Below the pieces are notes generated by a model. That model searched no databases, was not told the DNA's origin, and saw only the letters and a list, made by a program, of their open reading frames with translations. From the NCBI GenBank assembly GCA_021018995.1, contig CM037598.1:72062671-72126670 (forward strand): a DNA stretch of 64,000 nt. Direction: 5' to 3'. Below are positions 43,992 through 55,668 of this stretch, in pieces. Position 1 is the first letter of the stretch, and each line of letters opens with the position of its first letter. Position numbers and translations under genes: made by a program. This DNA comes from Chloranthus sessilifolius. Its lineage: Eukaryota > Streptophyta > Magnoliopsida > Chloranthales > Chloranthaceae.

Positions 43992-45685
43992 CTGCCAGGA
44001 AAAAAGATATAAGGAACGCTTACATGTACTTTTAACTCACTTGGCGTGGCCCGACCCAACCTTATCTAGCCTTTAACTCGAATGGGCCAGGCCCAAAATG
44101 CACACGAGTTTGAAATCACCCTCGTGAAATAGACAAACACCACTGGATTTACAATATACTTTAAACTCAGAATATTACCGACAAACAAAATAGATAATCT
44201 ATTGTCCCACAAATTTTACAAGTTTTCATTCAAGTCGTTGAAATGTTTATGTTCCCATCGAAAGTGCAGATCTGGCTCAAGTCGCTATTTGAACTGTAGT
44301 AATTAAATATTCAAGCAAAGATCATCATTTATGCATCACCATAAGAACAAAACTTAATAAATTTTCTTAACAAAAATAGCTATAGGTTTCATATAGATCT
44401 GAAAAACTTGCATGCATGGTCCTTGATCATAGCAGAAAATTGCATGAAAAGATCACAAACAGAAATCAATTAGGCGCACATTCCCTAGATTCATTGAGGA
44501 TCAGATACTTGCCCAAAATTAATTACACTAATTCATATGATTGAAGTCTTATATACATGCAAGCCTGAGATTAACAGTGTTATCTCGTGTACAAATCGTC
44601 AAATAAAACCACTAGAGCAACTAATTTCTTTATTATATAGTAACCATATTCAATAAGACGAGTCTAGATTTAACATGAGTCAATATGGTTTTGAAATCTA
44701 AACAATCATGCATGCATAAAATCTCTAGTTGATTCATTAAAGCTTAACCTACCATAGCCACGTTCTAGATTTTACAAGGATCAGAATACTTGCCTGGATT
44801 TCGAACCGGCTTGGATTTCAATGCTTGAGAGACGACGCAGATTCATCGAACATTATTCAACAAGCTCAAAGGTTACAGCAGCAGAGGTTGTTGCGATGGG
44901 GTTGCAGAAGTTCAGACAGAGCTGCATCAATGGACATTGGGAAATTCAGGGCTATTTCCGAAAGCTATGGCATCTCTTCTTCAGTGAGATAGTGAATTTT
45001 AATACGAGAAAATAAAAAGTGCAAGAAATTTTAATAAATAAAAGCATTTGAGAAAGTGAATTTTAATAAATAAAAGCATTTTAGATAGTGAAAACTGATC
45101 GATAAAAAAATGATAACATGGTAAAAAATTGATCGGACTTTGAGATCATCTAACTTTCTAGTTTTCTTATGTTAGAATGGTAACATACCAGCTTCATGAC
45201 TAAAAACCCTTCCCTACCCATCCCCCACTTCCCTTCTTCATGTTGACTCAACATCTCTATATAAAACATCTAATGTTCTGAAAAAATAAAAACACTTTAA
45301 AGGTCAATATTTTCAAAACACACTCTTTAATTGATGCACCTTTTGCTAAGACTCAATTAATTCACGGAAAAATAATGATGAAAAATATACAATAAACTTT
45401 AACAAAGAAGCTAATGATCGCAGAGTTGTATATAGCAGTCCATGCCATACATGTCAACACTGCTTTCAACTGAGCGGGTTGATAACAGCCCGGACTCTCT
45501 GTATTTCCAATTGCAGACATAACACGGCAAAAAAAGGTGCAATTGTTGTTAAGAAGACCAAGACAAAGAGTAGCAGGTAAAGTTTACTTAAGAATTTTCA
45601 TGATATTCAGGGCACTTTAGGAAGACAGTTTGATTATTAGGACAAAAGACAATTCTAGAAAGAGCAAGAAATAGGAAATATTTTG
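43992..45685. other. CACTA internal DNA, no gene recognised
   Basis: AT-rich sequence without assignable frames. A 64-codon plus-strand frame at 44821-45015 has no recognised domain. Confidence 0.4.
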
Positions 45686-45738
45686 TCTATGGATGGGAAA
45701 AAGATAAAGAAATATGCTTATTTAGCATCTTTGGAAGG
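45686..45738 (+). repeat. 53-bp direct repeat, left copy
   Basis: Identical over 53 bp to 51622-51674 (TCTATGGATGGGAAAAAG ... TTTGGAAGG). The two copies flank the tnpA-tnp2 block. Confidence 0.9.
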
Positions 45739-46004
45739 CAGTTCATTTCATGTATTGCTTCTTTTTTTAAAAGTCTGAAAAAAGAAATGAAAGTGCAGAG
45801 TTCTGATTTTTTTCTTCTCAATTTTCTCCAAATACAAAAAAAAAATATCCTCTGAAAAGCTATGGCATGTCAAAAGCCGACCATTCGCAGATGTTCTTAA
45901 ATCATCTCATTTGATCGCAGTTCTTCATTTGATCTTTATTGTTCCTCCTTTGCATTTTGAGGCTTGGGTTGCAACAAGAAAAGTAAGAACTTCAACTTTT
46001 GCTT

Positions 46005-46009
<5 letters not shown>

Positions 46010-46040
<31 letters not shown>
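46010..46040. repeat. (TA)n microsatellite
   Basis: TA run with palindromic flanks (TTTATTTTATA and TATAAAATAAA). Confidence 0.9.
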
Positions 46041-46044
<4 letters not shown>

Positions 46045-46229
46045 AAGTATGCTTTAACACATCACTTTCTATATGAAAACAATGAAACAATATTCAAAAG
46101 CAAGAACAATATTGATTGCGCAATCGAGTTGGATCGAGCATGATGTGAGTAGGCTAGATGGAAATATAAACATATTTATGAAAATAAAATCACTCATTAA
46201 AATATAATCAAATTTACCCCTAAACAAGA

Positions 46230-47903
46230 TCAAATAAAATCTACAAGTCCCTTGGACCAAGTAATAATATCACCAATTGTAACATCGTCAAATATTCTTT
46301 CGCTCGCATATAATTCTGTATTGATCTCGAAAATATTATCAATTATGATGGCGTATGAATCTCTTGACGTTGTCGCCTCTCTATGCATTCGCCTTAGTGC
46401 AATGGCTTTATTCTTTAAGTTTTTCAATAGACAGCGCATGGATGGTTGGTTCACAAGTATCTCGAGCTGAACCGATGACGGTCGAGTTCCCTACAAAAAT
46501 TATAGCCTTTAAACTGTAGAGTTTAAGAGAGACTAAGACAACAATACAAAAGTACTTTCAATAAGATATGACAATGACAACTCCAATGATTATCATTTCA
46601 TAACATTGAATTTATACCTGATAAGAATCGAATTGGTCAACCGACGTCGATATAGATGTCCCTTTAGAAGGAGCTAGAGGTGATAGTAAATTCACTTTTT
46701 CCTCAAAGATCTTGTGTGCTCTACGCTCCTCATCAAGCTCATGTCTAAGCATATCAACCTGGGATTGAATGCTTTCACGTGCTATCTTTTCCTGGTGAGC
46801 AATCTCGCTAGCTTGAGCGGACGCTTGAATGGAGGTCTTAGATACACCCGTACCCATACCCCGTATGTTGCCTTTCCATCGCGCCCACAAACCATAGCAA
46901 CAGGGTCATTATCTAAATCTTTTTCTCCGAGGAATAGATCAGATAAGGCAAGCCTCCTAATTTCATCCTGAATAAAATAAATAATGATTAAATATAGTGA
47001 TACTAAAGATAAATATTAATTATTTATCAATGGCAAATAAATAATTAAAATAATCTTACTATTTGTGTGCCCAAGGACGTCCCATCCTTCTTAGTATGAG
47101 AGGCTAAAAATATGTGTCCTCGTCACTGTACCAGTCGAACTCTGCTTTTTCTGTACAATAAGGTCATAAGCAATTGTGAATATTCTAACAAATTTATTTA
47201 AAAAATTTATGTGGTAGATTTTACCATCTCTTCTGCCATCTTAGCTGATCCTCATCTACCAGTGGTGTGTGAGTTCATCATTTTCCTACAAGTCTTCCCC
47301 TTTTCTCGACGTGCTTTATCTTCCTCTGTCGAGCACATTTTAATAAACGCTTTCCAATCATCTCCCTTCACATTCTTTGGTCAATACTTCATCCGCTCTG
47401 CGTCCGTTTCATATTTATCATAAACGGTGCGAAGGTCATGTTTCCATTGCTTCCAAGTTAAATTCGCTTTCGTTAAGACCATCTTTTTTTGACTACTTGG
47501 AACATTATATTTATCCTATAATAAAAATAAAACGATATCAAAATTATTTGTAGAATAACTAAATGAAAATGACATGAACAACATGCACTCACTGAGACAA
47601 AGCGCCATATTTTCTCTTTTATAGAAACATGTACAATTTTCCAAGACTCATATGCAGGTGGACAATGAGTCCTCGTCATCCGACCAACAAATGTGGCAAA
47701 TTGAGTTGAAGCATCTCCAATAGGCTGCCCATGTTCATTCATCTGAATTTTCAAACGCGTACCTGGATAAATAAAATATTGTTAATAATTTTTAAATAAC
47801 ATTTACCAAACAATAGAAAATAATAGACTAACCGCTCTCTTGAGTTCCAACTGATTCAGATCCACTCGGTTCTGATCTAAACTGTGTCATTATCTTTTGT
47901 TGA
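46230..47903 (-). pseudogene. tnpA-like gene of CACTA element (Transposase_24 type)
   Basis: Several exons in order on the minus strand. The first (to 47903) encodes TQFRSEPSGSESVGTQES and ends at a GTTAGT donor. The second (47763-47590) encodes MNEHGQPIGDASTQFATFVG and KIVHVSIKEKIWRFVS, then GTGAGT. This is the plant En/Spm transposase family (Ptta/Transposase_24) pattern with the WKxV...IKEKIW block. A third exon (about 47520-47225) has LTWKQWKHDLRTVYDKYE and is interrupted by stops. 46890-46612 carries a coiled-coil-like Glu/Arg-rich segment. TNPA-type proteins bind the subterminal repeats and assist excision. Broken by stops, so inactive. Confidence 0.75.
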
Positions 47904-48101
47904 AAATATTGGCAAACTCTAGTTGTTGATCAAACTATCATTTAAGGATATAAAATGCATTAATAAGATAATTGAAAATTGTAGCTAACTTATAACAATA
48001 TTAAAATGGGAAAATCAGCAACAAGAAATGTAAGTAATTCTTTTGTTACAATTATTGGATAGAAGAAATAAGGTTCAAGTAAACAATATGAAAGAACTAG
48101 A

Positions 48102-51100
48102 TTAATCTTCGTCCTCTTCCTTATCCACAACATCAGTTGCTAATGTCAATGCTAAAGCATCTGCTTTTGGTCTTCCTTCAAGTGCTAAGCGATCTTCATA
48201 GGCATCCACATCCCGAGTCAATCTCTTTGGAGCATCCAATACGACATACCAATCATCCCTAGTTTGATCTTTACAATAGAAGACTTGAGTGGCTTGAGAG
48301 GCAAGAATAAACGGCTCATCATCTTCGTGTGAAATCCTTATAAATCTCCTAAGATTAACAAACACTAACCCAATTTATGGGTCAACCACACAACCATTTT
48401 TTTTATCTTCTATACGAGCTCAGTCGCAGTAGAAGACTGTTTTTTTAAAGTAACCATAATCCAACTCAAGTATTTGTTTGATAATACTATAATAAGTAAC
48501 TTCTTCTTCCACATAGTTCTTATCTTTCGCACTTGACCTAAAGCTAGTTAAAGCCGTCATGAATACTCCACTATTTTGTGTGCTTTTATTTATTTCTAAT
48601 TGTGCGGTACAAAACTGATAACCATTGATCATGTAAGCATTATAAGATATGGAATTGAAGTTTGGACCATTAGCAAGGCTCTTCATGTAGAATTTTCTTT
48701 ATTTTCTAATTCTTTTCTTAACTAAGGAATGTAGTTGTCCCTCTGATGTTTATTGCTTGACTTGTGATCTTGAAGATAAGCCTGGAACTTCCTGTAAATA
48801 TTAACTCTTAATTATATTATATCATTTTAAAAATAAAATATATAATTTAAAAATATAAAATAAATTACTTACTTCTCCCACTCAATATTTTCTGAATAAT
48901 GCTTTAGAACCCATCTATGTATTTGTTCATACTGCACGTGTTGAAGAAAAGTTTTTCCACTTCCATCGATAGGGTACCCAAAAGCAACATTTATTTCAAT
49001 TAGATATCAATGTTAATGTTATTAACTAAAATAAGTTATTAATTTTACTACAATAATTTACCTCTCGAAAGGATACATCCATCAATATCGGACAGGTTCA
49101 CAAACAAGCGCTTCCTCTGCTAAGTGAACAACAAGATGTATCATAGAAACAAAAAATGACGACGGAAAATACTTTTCAAATACACATAGTGTTTCGACTA
49201 TATGTCTTCTCATGTTCAAAAGGTCAACACGGGAGATAACCTTGGAACATAGGACATTAAAAAATATTGACAATTGTCGAATAGCAGCTCTCAATGGTTT
49301 CTCTTTCTTGAATGCATGCATCAGCAAGACTGGCAGTAACTGTTGCATGAGGATATGATAATCATGTGACTTCAAGCCTTTGAGTTGAAATTCCTTCAAA
49401 CATACTTTGTCCTTCCAATTTCCACTGTATCCAATAGGAACCTTCAAATTGTGCAAGGTTTTATAAATTATTTCTTTTTCTGCTCGTGACAAGCAAAATG
49501 GAGCTTTAGGAAAATACAACTTATCATTTTCTTCCATGGGCTACAAATTTATCTTTATATTCATATCTTTGAGATCATAACGTGCTTCAACACCATCTTT
49601 GGTTTTACCCTTTGTGTCCACAATTGTTGCAATTAGGTTCTCTGTGACATTTTTTTCCACATGCATTACATCCAAATTATGACGAATAAGAATATCCTAC
49701 AAACATAAAGGACATGTGTTAATATTTGAGTGAAGTGAAGTATAAATTTCATATTAGAAAAATAAAATATATTAATTATCCACCTTCAAATATGGTAAAT
49801 CATATAGGATTGATCTTTTTGACCATGCACTGCTCTTTTCATGCTTAGTCTCGGATCTCTTCCTCTTCTTGCTTGCTACCTTTCCAAATTCTGTTTTGAT
49901 ATATCTCATTTTGCATAGTACTTCAGAACCACTCAATCGGCGGGGATGCTTTCTATGTTCTTCCTTCCCATTAAACTGTGACTTTTGAGTTCTGAAAGGA
50001 TGACTCATATCAGTAAGAAATTTTTTGTAGCCCATGTACGCATATTTCTTTCCATGTGATAACCATGCCGAATCAACATCTTCACTACAAACAGGACAAC
50101 CATACTTTCCCGCTGTCCTACATCCCGAAAGATGGCCATATGCTGGAAAATCATGTATAGCCCATAATAGAATTATTTTCATGTTGAACATAGATTTTTT
50201 ATAAGAGTCATATATTGTAGCACCAACGGGCCATAATTCATTTAACTCTGCAATCAGTGGCTGTAAGTAGACATCAATGTTGTGCCCTGGACCTTTTAGG
50301 CCTGGAATTAATAGAGTTAACATTATAAACTCTTTTCGCATACACATAGATGGAGGAAGATTAAATGGAACAATCATAGCAGGCCAGCAACTATAAGAAT
50401 TACTCTTGTTTCCGAAAGGATTAAATCCGTCTGTTACAAGTCCTAAACGAACATTACGTGTCTCAAGAGAAAAGTCACTCCAACGAGCATTGATTGAATT
50501 TTAACTTGAAGAATCCACTGGATGACCCATGTAACTTTCATTTTCAATTGCATTTGCATGCCATGTCATCGTCTCTGCAATCCATGGTACACTGTATAAT
50601 CTTTGAAGTCTTTGGGTTAGTGAAAAGTATCTTAACTTCTTCCACGGTAATTGTTTAAAATTTGGCTTTGAAGCTTTCACGGGTCTCCATCTGCTCTCAC
50701 CACATGTAGGACACTCATTTTTATCTGCATGATCTCTTCAATATAATATACAATCATTGCGACAAGCATGAATAATCTCATGTTTCATGCGCAAAGACTT
50801 AACTAACTTCTTTACATCGTAGGTGCTATCAGGTAAAGTATTTGACACGGGCAAAATTTCATTTAGCATTTTTAACAACTCCGTGAAACTTTTATTAGAC
50901 CACTGATGTCTAGCCTTCATACTCAACAACTCAACTGTAGTTGACAATTTCGTATGGTCACCCTTACATGACGGATATAGTGGTTCTAATACATGTTTCT
51001 TCAAGTTACTGTACTCCATATCCTCAGGAAAATCATGTGGATCCTGATCATCACCTTCATCCTGATCATCATCTTCATCCTCAGGTAAGTCTTCAAGATG

Positions 51101-51457
51101 AACATGTCCAAATGTGTTGTTCAATATTTCTTCCATTCTTGGAAACATATAATTATTTTGGTTACTAGTTGACTTACTAGAAACCCCAACATTGACACGA
51201 TTTGTAGAAGACGACTCCCCATGATACGTCCATGTCGTGTACAAACTATCCATGCCATCACAAATTAAATGCTCCATAATGGTTTCAAGGTTATGTTTTT
51301 AAAATTTTCGACATTTAACACACGGATAACAACACCAATTAACATCCTCAACATTTTGTTTTGCAAACAAAATAAATGATGCAACGCCATCGAGATATTC
51401 AGAAGACAAACGTTCTACTATTGTCATCCATTTTTTGTTTGGGATTGCTGGAGGCAT
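48102..51457 (-). pseudogene. tnp2 transposase gene of CACTA element
   Basis: The transposase gene in at least four exons. The start ATG is at 51457 and begins with a Transpos_assoc-type N-terminus (KKWMTIVERLSSEYLDG). The same frame runs to 49784 with the TNP2 DDE-type core: LRLGLVTDGFNPFG, a block ending PGPKG-like (LLIPGLKGPGHNIDVYLQP), HDFPAYGHLSG and GKYGCPVC. Stops at 51299-51301, 50738-50740 and 50501-50503 interrupt it. An 87-bp intron (49697-49783) precedes DILIRHNLDVMHVEKNV, the standard TNP2 continuation. Then comes a DUF4218-like part (49537-49082), with stops at 49541-49543 and 49082-49084. A DUF4216-like end follows (48686-48420 and 48365-48102, with YYSIIKQILELDYGYFKKTVF and DDWYVVLDAPKR). 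Non-functional as it stands. Confidence 0.9.
49697..49783 (-). other. Intron 1 of tnp2
   Basis: 87 bp, GTGGAT donor and TTTGTAG acceptor on the minus strand. It falls between YDLPYLK and DILIRHNLDVMH, the place where TNP2-type genes commonly carry an intron. Confidence 0.75.
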
Positions 51458-51621
51458 TTTCTACAAAAAAAAACTCAAGTAGGAGAATTGACGGAAAAGA
51501 TAAGTATCAACAATATTAGCCATTAAAAGCTAAAAGTGACAATTTGTCACGTTTGAAATGCAAGAAATCTTGTTTCGATGAAATTTAAAATCATTGCTAT
51601 ATACCCTTCTAGCCATGCTTA

Positions 51622-51674
51622 TCTATGGATGGGAAAAAGATAAAGAAATATGCTTATTTAGCATCTTTGGAAGG
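51622..51674 (+). repeat. 53-bp direct repeat, right copy
   Basis: Exact copy of 45686-45738, in the same orientation, just upstream of the tnp2 start. Confidence 0.9.
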
Positions 51675-53621
51675 TGGTTTCCCTTCCAAGCTAATTGCAT
51701 GTATACAATCAGATGTTTATCTATGGATTGCCCCTGCCCGATTTGTAATTGGTCCAGGTATGGGCTAGCTCCAAGAGGCTCAATTATAATTGGCCTATTT
51801 AAGGCTCGGGCCAAACCAAGCCCAGCCCCTAAAGACCCCTAACCATGACCTACATTAAAAAAACTTCAAACCAGTTCATACAACTGACCAAGTTTATTAC
51901 CTTCTCCTGTAGAATCTACACCAATAGATGTTTAAAACTCAATTAAAGTGGAATCAGCCTGAGTAAGATGACATATCGCCAATACGTATTAGTATCGACT
52001 GAGTTTTGATACCATGTCCATAACCATGGTCTTACCAAGGTAAACTTGCCCCACCCAAACAGCCTCATAACATCTAATGGAGAAACACCAAGTTCATTAT
52101 TTACAGTGGAGATGCATCACAACAACAACAAAGCTTGACAATTGAATAGAGAGATCTTCCATTTTTTCTAAAGCAGCATTAGCATTTTTACCAGTATTAA
52201 AAGAATAAAAAAATGCCTGGCTAATCATGCCATCAACAATGATAACATATAATATTTACAGTGGAGATGCATAAAAAATCACAGAAATTCTCAAATCTCC
52301 ACCAATGGAAACAGAATTAGCTGAATATTTGTCAATCAATTTTAAAATAGTATTAGATTTATATACTAAAATATTAACAATAAGATATAGGTTGGACCTG
52401 TTAGAGACTGGGCACAAAAATTGCAATGGCTCCAGCAACCCTTGCCGTAGCACAATTTCCCTAGCACAAGCAATAGATGGAAGATGATATCCCAAGGCAT
52501 ATGTAAATGTAATCACCTGTGCAATGACCAAACTAATAAAAAAAAAAAATTTAAATTAAAAAAAAAAGTAACTAAGAGGGCGACCTGAAAATCCAATGAA
52601 CAAACAAATATTTAGTGCTAAAGTTAATTATAAAAAAAAAAAAAAAATTTAAGAAAAAGATTTACAATATGGGTGTTGTACAAGAAAATCCTATCAATCC
52701 ACTTAATAAAGATTTCCTTCTATTGTGCTACCTCCATTTAAAAGCAGATATTACTGATGCTATCCATGCCGCTAGTCAATTCATGGCTTATTCACAACAG
52801 CCTCAATTCATTTTCGTCTATTGGTTGCCCCATTTAGTTTGGTCTTCCCCTTGGCATAGAGTTTTTATGTCATTGGCCTGATTCTTACTGCATATGTCAT
52901 GGCTTAGTTTCAATGGCAAGTCCTCTTACTGCTAGATATATAGAATATTTTCGGTTCTTCTGCAATCCCCTTTTTTTTTATAAATAAAAATTTACTGAAG
53001 CACAGGATAAAAGATGGCAGCCATGACGGCAAGGACTCCTCGAAGCTAAGCGACCTCAAAAAAGCTTGCTACAATAAAGTAAAATAGATGAATAAAGAAC
53101 AAAAGAAAATTATAAAATAAAGATTAACATTACCAAGCTTGAAGGAGCAGAAAAAAGAAAGGTCAAATTCTATTTACTTTCTTAGCCATTTTAGAAGATG
53201 AATGTGGACAGGAGGATGGGTTGCTGTTGCCACTTTATTTGATGGTAAATCTTCATTTCAACTGATATGTCCAAATGCCAATTTGTGTCTCGTGCTTATT
53301 TTTGGCTCTTCTTTCTTTTGCTCATATTCTAGTTGTCCATCGAGATATATTGGATCTTAATGCATGGCATAATTGGGACAGCTTCTGGGTTGTTATAGGT
53401 GTCAAATGGGAGACAATGGATGCATACCGTATTACTTCAGAATTTACAAGATTCAAGGGGCTGTAGAGAGAAGACAAAATGGTTTTTTTTAAAAGACCCA
53501 ATGGGCCTCAAATTAAGGGGAAGTGAGCCCTTAAAACAGGCCTGAGATAAAACCCATGTGACCCATTTAATTTAGAAAACAGATTACTCTCGGAAATATT
53601 AAATAAGGGGACTCTAGAGTG
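51675..53621. other. CACTA internal DNA with one exon-like segment
   Basis: On the minus strand 52505-52395, TTGCACAG followed by VITFTYALGYHLPSIACARE and a possible GT donor resembles another captured exon, but I cannot identify it. Several A-runs (52540-52570, 52630-52650). Otherwise nothing recognised. Confidence 0.35.
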
Positions 53622-53624
53622 TTA

Positions 53625-53849
53625 GGCTGCGTTTGGGTTAGCTCTTTTGGGGCAACAAGCAGCTCTTTCACTTTTTAGCTCTGGCAGAGAACTACTTTTA
53701 CATTTGGTAACACAGCTCTTTGCCTCATTTGCTCTGACAGGGGGCTGTTTTAAGTGATAAAACTGCTCTATCTCAGAGCAGATTTTATTTACTCTGACAA
53801 AGAGCAAGCAAAGAGCTGCTTCTGCTCTTATAAGAGCTAACCCAAACAC
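53625..53849. mobile_element. Tourist-like MITE nested in CACTA element
   Basis: 225 bp with terminal inverted repeats: GCGTTTGGGTTAGCTCTT at the left and AAGAGCTAACCCAAACAC at the right. It is flanked by TTA duplications (53622-53624, 53850-53852). TTA duplication and GTTTGG ends are typical of PIF/Harbinger-derived Tourist MITEs. Non-coding, rich in AGAGCAG/CTGCTCT internal repeats. Confidence 0.85.
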
Positions 53850-53852
53850 TTA

Positions 53853-55242
53853 GTGTTATGGGTTGGCTATTAAGAGTCCAAAAAAGGTAATCCTTTGGAG
53901 TCCTAAAAAGGAAAGAGTCCTGGTGAGTTAATTTTGGTTCTCGAGGTTTACATTCTCTCGAGTCTCTGCCAAATCTTTTTATTTATTTTCATTAGCTTTT
54001 GAGAGTCTTAAGAGTCCTAGTTTAATTAGATGTCTAGTTATAAAAAGTAGAGTTTAATTTTTCCTTCTCCATATACTGAGAATTTTTCCTTCTTGCGTTT
54101 TCTTTTGAGGAACATATCTGAAAATATTAGATATTATCAATGATAACAATAACTCCAAGTCATCACATTTCTGCATAGATGAAAATTCATGTCATTCAGC
54201 ATCAAATAAACTAGAGCAGAATTTAGAATTTAATTCCAAGTAATTTCACTTTCATAAGAAAGAAAAAAGGTCATGCGAGGGTTAATGATGTCAACATGAT
54301 CTAGAGGTGAGATTTCTCTCTTGAGAACTCATGTTTTGAAATAAGTAGTACAGTTTATTTGACAGTAATTAAGCACAAAATGGAACCACAATCTAGGGGT
54401 TTATTTTAACACATCGTTTAACCGGTTCTCTAAACTGCAACCAGCTTACCTATCCAAAAATAACCTCACATTTTGTACTAGCTTGCAGCCAAGATCTAAA
54501 AACGTAGTACCGTTTATTTGACAGTAATTAAGCCAAAAAAAGGAAACACAATTTGGGGGGTTTTTTTAACACACGATTTTAACCATTCCTCTAAACTGCA
54601 ACTTAACCTTAATTTAGAATATACCTCAGATTCAGAAGTGATAGGATGAGCTAACTTGTGAATAACAAAATGCATACAATCATCATAAAGTCAAAATATT
54701 TGCAATAAAAATAAATATAAATTAATAATTGTTCAAAATTTTGTATCAGTTGAATTGAGATTTAAATTCATCGGATGGTCATCAATTGTTCAAAATTTTC
54801 TTGATAAATCTTAAAAGGATCTTTGATTAAATTTTAGAGAATATTGAAAATCCATGTCTTGTTTCATTTCAGTATCCATCGATCACAACTTCATAATTGT
54901 ATTCTATCCAAAAAAAATGCACAACTCTATTGCAATCTAATTATCTACACATTCATGCTACCATAATTCTAACTAATATATTTTTTATAACCAAAACTTG
55001 CATCAATTTAAGTTAAAATTTTCAACATCGGTTCACGCCCTAAGAAAAGTGTCACTGTGAAAGATCTAAAAATTGAAGGCTGGGCACTTTTGGTGACCAA
55101 AGACAACCACAACATTCCTAACGGCTGCAAATATCTCCAAAGTTGCAGGTACAAAGCCGTCACATAAATTGACATTTGATTTTTCACATAGAAGCACTAC
55201 GATCCTGACCCAACCTAAGAAAGCGACATCGGATTTTTCACA
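53853..55242. other. CACTA internal DNA, no gene recognised
   Basis: AT-rich. The phrase GTTTATTTGACAGTAATTAAGC occurs twice (54350 and 54511), followed each time by a related TTTTAACACA segment. So a local duplication of about 90 bp is present. Confidence 0.5.
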
Positions 55243-55668
55243 TAGAAGCTCAAAATGGCTATCTCCTCGGCTTTCTTAGAATTCGAAAGCCTCACTTCCA
55301 TGTTGTTCAACTCCACTGCATCTCTTGGTTCCATAAAGTATGTTACCCCGGAGCTGCTAACATCCAGAATTATGCCATCTGGAAGCAAAGATCTGTGTGA
55401 AGCCCTAATGCCAATACACATACGAGATTGGAGCTGCGTAATGAGTGGGCTATCAATTCCTCCAGCTTGGAAAACTCGAGCTGATACTTCCTTCAACAGG
55501 GATTCCAGGCTCTCCAGATTCTTCCTCCTTTCAGACCTAATGAATTCTAATTTCTCACTAGCCTTATCCAGAACTATCGACAGACTACAATCTACACAGA
55601 ACCTAATTTTTTGCTCCAATTCCACCAAGAAATTGCAGTTGCTAAGTATCTCGAGTAGGGGAGAATAC
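55243..55668 (-). pseudogene. Captured MutS2 exon
   Basis: One long exon on the minus strand after a TTGAACAG acceptor. It encodes SPLLEILSNCNFLVELEQKI, then LEFIRSERRKNLESLESLLK, RMCIGIRASHRSLLPDGIIL, and SSSGVTYFMEPRDAVELNNM. This is the region of the plant organellar-type MutS2 family N-terminal to the ATPase, including the conserved SGxTxFxEP motif. MutS2 proteins act on recombination intermediates or branched DNA. Only this exon is present. The frame is open, and the natural exon end near 55243 is followed by non-homologous DNA. Confidence 0.88.

Noticed and set aside
53622-53849. Minus-strand 75-codon frame
   Set aside because: Lies entirely in the Tourist-like MITE and reflects its repeats.
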